Below are positions 1 through 5,991 of a stretch of 7,535 nucleotides of DNA, one piece after another. The notes under the pieces are model-generated. The model worked only from the letters and a program-made list of their open reading frames with translations, was not told the origin of the DNA and made no database searches. The position numbers were made by a program, and so were the translations under genes. The DNA comes from Terriglobia bacterium (lineage in GTDB: Bacteria; Acidobacteriota; Terriglobia; UBA7540), in NCBI GenBank assembly GCA_030040515.1, contig JASHTO010000179.1:1-7535 (forward strand), read 5' to 3'. Positions within the stretch are counted from its first letter, which is position 1. Each line of letters starts with the position of its first letter.

Positions 1-1
1 C

Positions 2-445
2 ACCGTGGCCGAGGTGCGGAGCGCCGTCGGTCTCTGCAAGTCGCGCGGCATTCAGGCCGGCATGTTCCTCATGTGGGGCTACGAAGGGGAGGAGTGGGAG
101 GACATCGAAGCAACCATCCGGCACGTGAAGGTATCGAATCCGGATATCTTCCTGACCACGGTCGCCTATCCCATCCGGGGGACCGCCTATTTCCACAACG
201 TTCAGGACCGCGTCGTGAACCCTCGGGGCTGGCAGGAAGGATCGGACCGCGATTTTCAGATCCGCGGCCGCCATTCCAGGCGGTATTACCAGCAGGTGGA
301 CCGCCTCCTGCGCGCGGAGGTCGATCTTGACCGGCTGCTGCAATCTCCGGCTTCCAGCAGTGGCGTTCTGGCGGCCGAATTGCGCCGGAAGATTGATCAG
401 GCCCGGGAGGGAATGCGGGCCACGGCGGCGGAAGTGGAGGCTTGA
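2..445 (+). CDS. Radical SAM enzyme, C-terminal part (probably B12-binding class), 5' truncated by window edge
   Basis: The reading frame is open from the window edge and stops with TGA at 443-445, so only about 147 C-terminal residues are present. Numbering from the GTG at 5, residues 15-30 (GIQAGMFLMWGYEGEE) followed by WEDIEATI match the late barrel strands of Elp3/MiaB/BchE-like radical SAM proteins, where a 'G-x-FM-x-G-x-PGE' strand precedes a 'D-x-x-x-TI' helix. The later stretch AYPIRGTAYF corresponds to the typical 'P-x-PGT-x-x-Y' strand. A charged helical tail rich in Arg and Glu follows. The CxxxCxxC cluster motif and any cobalamin-binding domain would lie upstream and cannot be seen. 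The gene is followed immediately by a methyltransferase and a second radical SAM gene on the same strand, which suggests one operon making or modifying a metabolite. The radical SAM assignment is fairly secure; the B12-binding subclass is inference. Confidence 0.72.
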   Translation, partial: TVAEVRSAVGLCKSRGIQAGMFLMWGYEGEEWEDIEATIRHVKVSNPDIFLTTVAYPIRGTAYFHNVQDRVVNPRGWQEGSDRDFQIRGRHSRRYYQQVDRLLRAEVDLDRLLQSPASSSGVLAAELRRKIDQAREGMRATAAEVEA

Positions 446-1268
446 CGCCATTACCGCTCAATTATCCACCACGCATCTTCAACCCTTTGACGCAGTCGCC
501 GCGGAATATGACACGTCGTTTACACACTCGCTGATCGGGCGCGCGCAGCGGCAGTCGGTTTGGCGGGAGATCGACCGTTGGTTCCGGCCCGGGCAGCGCA
601 TCCTGGAAATCAATTGCGGCACCGGCGTCGACGCCGTGCACCTCGCCGAAGGTGGAATGCGCGTTGAGGCGTGCGACGCCTCGGCCAGAATGATTGAGGT
701 GGCGAGAAAGCGGCGGGAGGAATCGCCCTTCGCAGCTTTCGTCAATTTCCGCGTCTTGTGCATTGAAGAAATTGCTCACCTTAAATTGCCGGACGCCTGC
801 GACGGGCTCCTCTCGAATTTTGCGGGCTTGAACTGCGTGGAGGACTTGCGCGGGACAGCCCGAAATCTGGCGCCCTACGTGAGGGCCGGTGGCAAGGCCA
901 TATTGTGTTTTTTCGGCCCGTCCTGCGCCTGGGAAATACTCGGGTATGGTCTGAGGGGCGACATCTCGCGGGCTTTTCGCCGGCTGCGCGGTGGGAGCCG
1001 GGAAGCAAACCTGGCGCCCGGACGGAAGTTAACCGTTCGCTATCCCACCGTCCGATCGATTTGCAGGGACTTTAAACCCTACTTCCGGCTGGTCAGTTGG
1101 AAGGGCGTCGGCATCGCCGTTCCCCCATCCTACCTCGAACCTTGGGCGGTGCGATTCCCGCGCGCGCTGAAGGCTGCGGCTCGCCTGGACGCGAGGCTCG
1201 GCCCGGTTCCGGGCTTTCGGGCGCTGGCTGATCATGTGTTGCTGGTCTTCGAGAGAGTGGACGCATGA
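393..1268 (+). CDS. Class I SAM-dependent methyltransferase (start codon uncertain)
   Basis: The product has a Rossmann-type methyltransferase core and would transfer a methyl group from S-adenosylmethionine to an unknown acceptor. Numbered from the TTG at 393, the opening QPFDAVAAEYD (about residues 30-40) is typical of Methyltransf_11/25 proteins. Motif I is ILEINCGTG (70-78), and the ribose-binding acidic residue is the Asp in VEACDASARM (about 95). A second half with a long Arg-rich insert and a C-terminal strand (DHVLLVFER) follows. The start is unclear: in-frame options are ATG 327 (119-bp overlap with the gene before), GTG 360, TTG 393, or a rare ATT at 450. The ATT has GGAGG at 436-440, nine bases upstream, and fits the family N-terminus best. 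TTG 393 is given as the conventional choice. The stop TGA (1266-1268) overlaps the next ATG, so translation of the two is probably coupled. Confidence 0.8.
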   Translation: MIRPGRECGPRRRKWRLDAITAQLSTTHLQPFDAVAAEYDTSFTHSLIGRAQRQSVWREIDRWFRPGQRILEINCGTGVDAVHLAEGGMRVEACDASARMIEVARKRREESPFAAFVNFRVLCIEEIAHLKLPDACDGLLSNFAGLNCVEDLRGTARNLAPYVRAGGKAILCFFGPSCAWEILGYGLRGDISRAFRRLRGGSREANLAPGRKLTVRYPTVRSICRDFKPYFRLVSWKGVGIAVPPSYLEPWAVRFPRALKAAARLDARLGPVPGFRALADHVLLVFERVDA

Positions 1269-2362
1269 GCATCCTGAACTCGGTTGTTCAAGCTCCCGCC
1301 ACTGCCGCGCCTCACCTCATCCGCGAACTCCCGGTGCTGGTCATTCTTCCCCACAACCGCTGCCATTGCCGTTGTGTGATGTGCGACATCTGGAGAATCC
1401 GGCAGACCCGCGAGATCACCGCGCAGGATATGGAGCCGCACATGGCCAGCCTGCGCCAACTCAAGGTCGGCTGGGTGGTTTTTTCCGGCGGCGAGCCTCT
1501 GATGCACTCGGACCTGTGGACCCTCACGCGGATGCTCCACCGCGAGGGAATTCGCACCACGCTGCTGACCGCGGGGCTCACCCTACAGCCTTTTGCCGCC
1601 AGGGTGGCGGAGGAATTTGACGACGTCATTGTTTCGCTGGATGGCCCGCCGGAAATTCATGACCGGATTCGCGGCAGGGCGGGCGCTTATCAGCGCCTTA
1701 AGGGAGGAATCCAGGCCCTGAGGCGGATCCGGCCCTCCCTTCCCATCAACGCCCGCTGCACGGTGCAGAAGGGGAACCATCGACACCTGCGGGCCGTGGT
1801 GGCCTCGGCACTGGAGTTGAGCTTGAGCTCTTTGTCTTTCCTGGCCGCGGACGTGCGGTCAGAGGCGTTTAACCGCGCGACGGGTTGGTCGATGGACAAA
1901 TTGTCCGAAGTCGTGCTGGAAGCTCACGAATCAGATGCGCTTATTAACGAGCTCGATCGGCTAATCTTGGAATATCCACAATTAATCCGGCAGGGTTTCA
2001 TCCACGAGAGTGTTGAAAAGCTGCGCCGCATCGGCCTACACTTTCGCGCAGAGTTGGGAGAAACGGCTCCCGTGGCTCCGCGTTGCAACGCGCCGTGGGT
2101 GTCGGCGGTGATCGAGTCCGATGGCGCAGTCCGGCCGTGCTTTTTCCACCGGCCGATTGGAAGCCTGCAAGGCGGAACACTGGCTGATACCTTGAACGGC
2201 GACGAGGCCGTGAGGTTTCGAAGCCAGCTTGACGTTTCGACGAACCCGATTTGTCAAAGGTGCGTGTGCGCGCTTTTCCTGGAAGGAGCAACCGCCAAAC
2301 CACCATCGACAGGAGGCGGAAAAAAACGGGGCATTCTTCCCATTGAATCCGCCACGATTTGA
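1265..2362 (+). CDS. Radical SAM protein with SPASM/twitch-like C-terminal cysteines
   Basis: A 365-residue radical SAM enzyme, expected to bind a [4Fe-4S] cluster and cleave SAM to a 5'-deoxyadenosyl radical in the cytoplasm. The cluster motif CxxxCxxC is C33, C37 and C40 (NRCHCRCVMCDIW). The SAM-binding GGEP motif is at 75-78 and SLDG is at 124-127, both typical of the SPASM-linked MoaA/PqqE-like superfamily. The C-terminal part carries C274-x12-G287-x4-C292 and then C330, C333 and C335. That matches the first half of a SPASM motif (CX9-15GX4C) and a shortened second half, so a single auxiliary cluster is likely, as in twitch domains. The start ATG overlaps the methyltransferase stop by four bases. 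The substrate is unknown: no precursor peptide is visible nearby, so either peptide modification or small-molecule or lipid chemistry is possible. Confidence 0.88.
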   Translation: MSILNSVVQAPATAAPHLIRELPVLVILPHNRCHCRCVMCDIWRIRQTREITAQDMEPHMASLRQLKVGWVVFSGGEPLMHSDLWTLTRMLHREGIRTTLLTAGLTLQPFAARVAEEFDDVIVSLDGPPEIHDRIRGRAGAYQRLKGGIQALRRIRPSLPINARCTVQKGNHRHLRAVVASALELSLSSLSFLAADVRSEAFNRATGWSMDKLSEVVLEAHESDALINELDRLILEYPQLIRQGFIHESVEKLRRIGLHFRAELGETAPVAPRCNAPWVSAVIESDGAVRPCFFHRPIGSLQGGTLADTLNGDEAVRFRSQLDVSTNPICQRCVCALFLEGATAKPPSTGGGKKRGILPIESATI

Positions 2363-2434
2363 AGAGCACGTCCTGAAGACGAGAATATTTGATTTACAAA
2401 AACCAGCATGGGAAATTGCAGACCCGGAGTCAAA

Positions 2435-2458
2435 GGGAGGGAACGATCATTCCCTCCC
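2435..2458 (+). promoter_or_regulatory. Hairpin in the porin leader, possibly competing with Shine-Dalgarno pairing
   Basis: A perfect 9-bp inverted repeat (GGGAGGGAA at 2435-2443, TTCCCTCCC at 2450-2458) with a 6-nt loop lies in the 155-bp gap between the radical SAM gene and the porin gene. No T-run follows it on the + strand, so it is a poor intrinsic terminator for the upstream operon. Its right arm CCCTCCC (2452-2458) is also a perfect complement of GGGAGGG at 2504-2510, which contains the porin ribosome binding site. In addition CCCAGG (2474-2479) can pair with CCTGGG (2501-2506). The leader could thus fold in ways that expose or hide the ribosome binding site. The pairings are read directly; a regulatory role is inference. 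A weak TTGAAG (2359-2364) and AATATT (2384-2389) could be promoter elements but are not convincing. Confidence 0.45.
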
Positions 2459-2503
2459 GGTAGCCGCGCGTTCCCCAGGCCTCGCGCGGAACCAAGGCCA
2501 CCT

Positions 2504-2511
2504 GGGAGGGG
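2504..2511 (+). promoter_or_regulatory. Strong ribosome binding site of the porin gene
   Basis: GGGAGGGG ends six bases before the ATG at 2518 and is a near-ideal Shine-Dalgarno sequence. It decides this start over the in-frame Met at codon 11, which has only a purine patch directly against it. The same bases are complementary to upstream CCCTCCC. Confidence 0.7.
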
Positions 2512-2517
2512 GTTCCG

Positions 2518-4128
2518 ATGGTCAGAGAGGTTTTGGCATTTCGAGGGATGACGGGAATTGCCGTCTTATCGTTATTTCTCACGCCGCGAGCAGCGACCGC
2601 GCAGGCGACCGGATCAGGGGCGCCGGTTGCTCAGGCGACCATTCCGGAAGATTCTATTCGGGCGCTGGCGGGAGAGATTCAGGAGCTGAGCGTGACCATT
2701 GATGAATTGCGCGCGGAGGTTGCCCGCTCGCGTCAGGAAACACGCGAGCTTCGCGCGGAGTTTCAAAGCGCCATGGAAAAACTTTCAGTCGTCAACACTC
2801 CCGCAGGCGGGGCGGCCAAGAGCGCGCCTCAGGTTCCTGAGGCGCCCGCCGCGCCGGCTCAGGCTGCTGCAGCTTCCCCGTCGTCTTCGGCGGCATCTGA
2901 AGACACGCGCATAAGCCGATTGGAAGAGGACCAGCAATTGCTTCAGGCCAAGGTGGATGAACAGCACCAGACCAAGGTGGAGAGCGTTTCCAAGTACCGC
3001 GTGAAACTGGGCGGCATCGCCCTGGTCAATCTGTTCGGGAACAGCGGCACGGTGGACAATCAGGACGTCCCCAATCTTGCTCTTCAACCCGGAACGGTGG
3101 CAACGACGGGAAGCGTAGGCGCCACGGTACGACAATCGGAAATCGACCTTGAAGCTTATGGACCCAGTCTGGCGGGAGCGCGAGCCAGCGCCAATGTGAA
3201 TGTTGACTTCATGGGTGGATTTTCGAATGTTTCGAACGGCGTTACGGACAACCTCGTGCGTCTCCGGACCGCGACGGTGCGATTGGATTGGGCGCACACA
3301 TCGCTGGTGGGTGGGCAGGAGGCGCCGTTTTTTTCCCCGCTCTCTCCAACCTCCTTCGCCTCTCTCGGATATCCTGCCTTCGCTGACGCAGGAAATCTCT
3401 GGACGTGGACTCCGCAAATTGACCTTGAACATCAGGTAAGCATTTCGGAAGGAAACAGCATTCTGATCCAAGGCGGCGCGCTCGATCCGTTGTCGGGTGA
3501 GGCACCGCCCAGCATGTATTATCGTGTTCCGACGGGAGGAGAGCAATCCCGTATCCCGGCGGCCGGTTCGCGTTTGGAATGGACCCACGGAATCGGCGAG
3601 CACGCCCTTAAGCTGGGCGTCGGCAGTTATTACAGCCGCCAAAATTACGGTGCAGACCGCACCATGGATGCATGGGCGGGCACGGCCGATTGGGATATTC
3701 CCCTGGGAACCCGCTTTGCTTTGTCCGGCGAGTTTTACCGCGGGCGGGGCCTGGGCGGGCTGGGCGCTGCCCAAGGACGAAGCGTGCTTTTCAGCGGGCC
3801 TGAAACAGTTTCCACTTCCAGCCTGATTGGTTTAAATACCGTAGGCGGGTGGACTCAACTCAAATTCAAAGCCACCGAAAAAATAGAATTCAATGCCGCC
3901 TTTGGAGAAGATAATCCCTTCGCTCGCGATCTTTACTACTTCCCATATCCCACGAGCTATGGTTACACAAGCATTGCGAGAAACCAGAACAGCCTGTTCA
4001 ACATGATCTTCCGTCCGCGCGGTGATCTGTTATTTGCCCTGGAATACCGCTATTTGGATACGCATCTGACTGACGACGTGAAGAACAACGCAGGCCAATT
4101 GAATCTCAGCATGGGTTTTCTTTTCTGA
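2518..4128 (+). CDS. Outer-membrane porin-like beta-barrel protein with N-terminal coiled coil
   Basis: A 536-residue exported protein. Residues 1-28 form a signal peptide (Arg near the N-terminus, hydrophobic core around 12-22, A-x-A before Gln29). Residues about 44-92 look like a coiled coil (heptad-like ELSVTIDELRAEVARSRQE). A linker rich in Ala, Pro and Ser spans 93-128, and a second short coil spans about 130-156. From about 159 (SKYRVKLGGIALVNLFG) to the end, alternating polar and hydrophobic strands with many Gly, Tyr and Trp indicate a beta barrel. The chain ends in LSMGFLF, the C-terminal Phe signature recognised by the BAM machinery. The layout of coil, linker and barrel resembles DcaP-like trimeric porins, where the coil projects into the periplasm. 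Transported solutes are unknown. A cupredoxin gene begins 20 bp downstream, probably in the same transcript. Porin-like architecture is well supported; the exact family is inference. Confidence 0.82.
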   Translation: MVREVLAFRGMTGIAVLSLFLTPRAATAQATGSGAPVAQATIPEDSIRALAGEIQELSVTIDELRAEVARSRQETRELRAEFQSAMEKLSVVNTPAGGAAKSAPQVPEAPAAPAQAAAASPSSSAASEDTRISRLEEDQQLLQAKVDEQHQTKVESVSKYRVKLGGIALVNLFGNSGTVDNQDVPNLALQPGTVATTGSVGATVRQSEIDLEAYGPSLAGARASANVNVDFMGGFSNVSNGVTDNLVRLRTATVRLDWAHTSLVGGQEAPFFSPLSPTSFASLGYPAFADAGNLWTWTPQIDLEHQVSISEGNSILIQGGALDPLSGEAPPSMYYRVPTGGEQSRIPAAGSRLEWTHGIGEHALKLGVGSYYSRQNYGADRTMDAWAGTADWDIPLGTRFALSGEFYRGRGLGGLGAAQGRSVLFSGPETVSTSSLIGLNTVGGWTQLKFKATEKIEFNAAFGEDNPFARDLYYFPYPTSYGYTSIARNQNSLFNMIFRPRGDLLFALEYRYLDTHLTDDVKNNAGQLNLSMGFLF

Positions 4129-4148
4129 CAGGTTCTTGAGGAGGAGCT

Positions 4149-4892
4149 ATGCCGGTGAATTGCCGAAAGGGGACTGTTCTTTTCGCTTCGCTCGGACTTT
4201 TTAGTGTGATGCTGGCAGCACCTGCCAAAGCGGCTCAGGTGACCGGGCGGGTGAACGTGATACGGGCGAAGCGGGGGAGGGCTGACGGTCGCGATGTGAG
4301 CGTGGTGTTTTGGCTTTCTCCTCTTTCGGAACAACCCTCGCCTCGCCATGAGGGTCAAGGTCAAACTCCCCGCCCCCAACTCGTTCAGAAAAACAAGGTT
4401 TTCACGCCCCACATCGTGGTCGTGCAGGTGGGTACTCAGGTGGACTTTCCCAATCGTGATCCGTTCTTCCACAATGTCTTTTCGCTTTTCAACGGCAAGC
4501 GTTTTGATTTGGGGCTGTATGAGGCGGGATCAACGCGAGGCGTGCGCTTTGACCGGCCGGGGATCTGTTACATCTTCTGCAACATTCATCCCCAAATGAG
4601 CGCCGTTGTGGTGGTGGTTGACACGCCTTACTTTGCGATTTCGAACCCGGAGGGTGAGGTTTCCATTCCTCGCGTCCCGCCTGATCGATACCAATTGAAC
4701 GTTTGGGAAGAGCGCTGCGCACCGAAGGATCTCGAGGCGCTTTCCCGTCCGATCACCGTCGGCGAAAACGCCACATCGCTCGGGAACATCAATCTGCGGG
4801 AATCTGGGGAACCCGCCGTGGCTCATCTCAACAAATATGGGAAGCCATACGACCCTGACGTGTTTCCCAGCCCCATTTATGTAAAGCCCTGA
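4149..4892 (+). CDS. Exported cupredoxin (plastocyanin/MauL-like copper protein)
   Basis: A 247-residue periplasmic or exported protein. Residues 1-28 are a signal peptide ending in the A-x-A type site AKA. The cupredoxin fold spans about 84-160. All four expected type 1 copper ligands are present: H108 in FFHNVFS, then C144, H147 and M150 in the compact FCNIHPQM loop. This CxxHxxM spacing is seen in methylamine-utilisation (MauL)-like and related plastocyanin-like proteins, so electron transfer or copper handling is likely. After the copper domain, SNPEGEVSIPRVPPDRYQLNVWEE (split around residues 165-188) resembles a transthyretin/carboxypeptidase regulatory-like strand set, and the N-terminal VTGRVNV looks similar. 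The start has a strong ribosome binding site (GAGGAGGAG just upstream). It lies 20 bp after the porin stop, consistent with a two-gene operon. No mau genes are nearby, so methylamine metabolism is not implied. Confidence 0.85.
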   Translation: MPVNCRKGTVLFASLGLFSVMLAAPAKAAQVTGRVNVIRAKRGRADGRDVSVVFWLSPLSEQPSPRHEGQGQTPRPQLVQKNKVFTPHIVVVQVGTQVDFPNRDPFFHNVFSLFNGKRFDLGLYEAGSTRGVRFDRPGICYIFCNIHPQMSAVVVVVDTPYFAISNPEGEVSIPRVPPDRYQLNVWEERCAPKDLEALSRPITVGENATSLGNINLRESGEPAVAHLNKYGKPYDPDVFPSPIYVKP

Positions 4893-4987
4893 CCAGGTGG
4901 CGGCACAAGCGCGGGCTGAACTTCGCCCGATCTCCCGAGACCGGCCAGGGCGATCTACAGGTTTCACTACAAGGAATGAGGGCGACT

Positions 4988-5017
4988 TTGACTCGCAACA
5001 ACCAAGCCGATTAGAAT
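4988..5017 (+). promoter_or_regulatory. Sigma-70-type promoter of selC
   Basis: TTGACT (4988-4993), an 18-bp spacer and TAGAAT (5012-5017) each match the -35 and -10 consensus at five of six positions. The -10 box ends six bases before the first base of the mature tRNA, so transcription would begin at or very near the tRNA 5' end. The rest of the 4893-5023 gap holds only a weak 5-bp hairpin (CGGGC 4912-4916 with GCCCG 4925-4929). Confidence 0.65.
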
Positions 5018-5023
5018 TACCCT

Positions 5024-5118
5024 GGAAGTGCATGCGGGCTGGTGTTCGCCCAGGACTTCAAATCCTGTGGTCCCGTCTATGACGGGACGATCGGTTCGAC
5101 TCCGATGCACTTCCGCCA
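5024..5118 (+). tRNA. selC: tRNA-Sec (selenocysteine, anticodon TCA)
   Basis: This 95-nt gene inserts selenocysteine at UGA codons through SelB and a SECIS element, after serylation and conversion by SelA. Every arm can be drawn. The acceptor has 8 bp (GGAAGTGC 5024-5031 with GCACTTCC 5107-5114), discriminator G5115 and an encoded CCA (5116-5118). The D arm has a 6-bp stem (GCGGGC with GTTCGC, two G-U pairs) and the 4-nt loop TGGT. The anticodon stem is CAGGA/TCCTG with loop CTTCAAA, anticodon TCA at 5058-5060. The variable arm has an 8-bp stem (GTCCCGTC/GACGGGAC, 5070-5088) with a TAT loop. The T arm is ATCGG/CCGAT around TTCGACT. The 8+5 acceptor/T helix and 6+4 D arm are the bacterial tRNA-Sec hallmarks and exclude an ordinary serine tRNA or suppressor. 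A strong promoter lies directly upstream. No selA, selB, selD or selenoprotein gene is visible in the window. Confidence 0.97.
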
Positions 5119-5192
5119 ATCAAGGACAACGGCCAGTCGGTGGCTGGAGATCGCAGGCCGATACTTCCTGCTTCCGATTTTCCACTGTTCTC

Positions 5193-5348
5193 ATGAAGAA
5201 GCTCAAGCCCTTCAAAGCCGAAACCGAAGTCCGCCGCCAGGCGCGATTGCGAGTCGGCTCGCCCCCCGCGGCCCAAACTCACCAGGACCGGCGGAGGAAG
5301 CCTCCCAAGCACAAGAAGCGAGCGGAAGTTGAAGATCAGCAAGTCTGA
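5193..5348 (+). CDS. Small, strongly basic hypothetical protein (51 aa)
   Basis: The predicted product starts MKKLKPFKAETEVRRQARLR, continues with GSPPAAQTHQD and the basic block RRRKPPKHKKR, and ends in an acidic tail EVEDQQV. About a third of the residues are Lys or Arg. There is no signal peptide, membrane segment or cysteine, so it is probably cytoplasmic, perhaps nucleic acid- or ribosome-associated; that is inference from charge only. The frame is open further upstream, but that extension runs through selC, so the ATG at 5193 is the sensible start. Its ribosome binding site is weak or absent. It lies 74 bp after selC with no terminator between, so read-through from the selC promoter is possible. 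I have a vague memory of similar short proteins in Acidobacteriota but cannot verify it. The composition and ordered PP/KHKKR motif favour a real gene over chance. Confidence 0.55.
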   Translation: MKKLKPFKAETEVRRQARLRVGSPPAAQTHQDRRRKPPKHKKRAEVEDQQV

Positions 5349-5400
5349 CCGATAGGTCGAATCGCTCAATGTCCAAATGGCAAAATTACCAAACTTACCG

Positions 5401-5417
5401 AGGCTTGGACCAAGCCT
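5401..5417. terminator. Weak hairpin between convergent genes
   Basis: AGGCTTGG (5401-5408) and CCAAGCCT (5410-5417) are perfect inverted arms with a single base between, so a real stem would be about 6 bp with a 5-nt loop. It sits between the ends of the small basic gene (+) and the thioredoxin-like gene (-). On the + strand it is followed by AGCTCTTTG, a poor T-run. It may act as a weak two-way terminator. Confidence 0.35.
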
Positions 5418-5430
5418 AGCTCTTTGACCC

Positions 5431-5925
5431 TCACCCAGGCTTGAAATCGGGGATTTTTTCGCTGGGAAGGAAAAGTGCGGGCGGAGTGGCGGAAAGCCGT
5501 TGGGCCATCGATCTGTGGATGCTCAAAATATCGGCCTTGCTGAAGCCGTCGCTGAAAATCTCCACTTGGCCATCGGAATTGATGAGGAAAAGCGACGGCA
5601 CATGGGCGATGCCGTACTCGCGCGAAATCCTATAAGGCGAGTCATCAATCAAAATCGGAAAGGTCACTCCGAATTTGGCGGCGAATTGCGCGGCGTCCGG
5701 CGCCCTGTCCTGCACGATTCCCCAGATTTGGACGCTTTGCTTTTGAAGCTGCGTGTGCATGCGCTCGAGAAAGGGAAAAGTGAACTGGCAGGTGGGGCAG
5801 CCGACCTTAAAAAACGCCAGCAAAACCGGGCCTTGCGCTAGTCCTTGCGCGAGCGAAAGGCGGTGGCCGGTCATTGTGGAACCGTCGAATGATGGCGCCT
5901 GCATTCCTGGACTAACCGAAGCCAT
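5431..5925 (-). CDS. Thioredoxin-fold (peroxiredoxin/TlpA-like) protein with CPTC active site
   Basis: A 164-residue thiol-disulfide oxidoreductase-like protein. The AhpC/TSA-Redoxin start (GMQAPSFDGSTMTGHRLSL) leads to the active-site strand LLAFFKVGCPTCQFTFPFL, with redox cysteines C43 and C46. The fold continues through FPILIDD and the cis-Pro loop AHVPSLFLI (P110). No signal peptide or membrane anchor is seen, so unlike classical TlpA/ResA it should be cytoplasmic. The CxxC pair favours reductase or peroxidase chemistry with a resolving cysteine; the substrate is unknown. The ATG has AAGGAA six bases upstream. The gene is read in the same direction as the VWA gene, 66 bp downstream of it, and could be its co-transcribed neighbour. 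The spacer holds short GATCCTG/AATCCTT repeats (5962-5989). A short in-frame continuation after TGA (four codons) gives no reason to suspect a selenocysteine there. Confidence 0.85.
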   Translation of the reverse strand: MASVSPGMQAPSFDGSTMTGHRLSLAQGLAQGPVLLAFFKVGCPTCQFTFPFLERMHTQLQKQSVQIWGIVQDRAPDAAQFAAKFGVTFPILIDDSPYRISREYGIAHVPSLFLINSDGQVEIFSDGFSKADILSIHRSMAQRLSATPPALFLPSEKIPDFKPG

Positions 5926-5991
5926 AGGAATTTCCTTGCCCGTCCGTGGAAAGCAGTTCTAAATCCTTGATCCTGACTTCTCGATCCTGCT

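Noticed and set aside
2435..2458. Intrinsic terminator of the radical SAM operon.
   Set aside because: The stem is good, but no T-run follows on the + strand. The complementarity to the ribosome binding site suggests another role, so it was listed as regulatory.
2785..3774. Long 329-residue open frame on the - strand opposite the porin gene.
   Set aside because: Its product is low-complexity and Arg/Ser-rich without a recognisable domain, and it lies wholly inside a well-supported porin gene. It is a GC-rich shadow.
5028..5192. In-frame extension of the small basic gene through selC.
   Set aside because: These bases are the structured tRNA-Sec and its 3' flank, so the extension would translate a tRNA. 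The ATG at 5193 is the sensible start.
5346..5444. Possible selenocysteine read-through of the small basic gene: after its TGA the frame stays open for 31 codons to a second TGA, right next to selC.
   Set aside because: The downstream residues have no redox motif, only a 4-bp hairpin sits at the UGA, and no SECIS-like stem with a proper apical loop follows. The acidic tail looks like a natural end.
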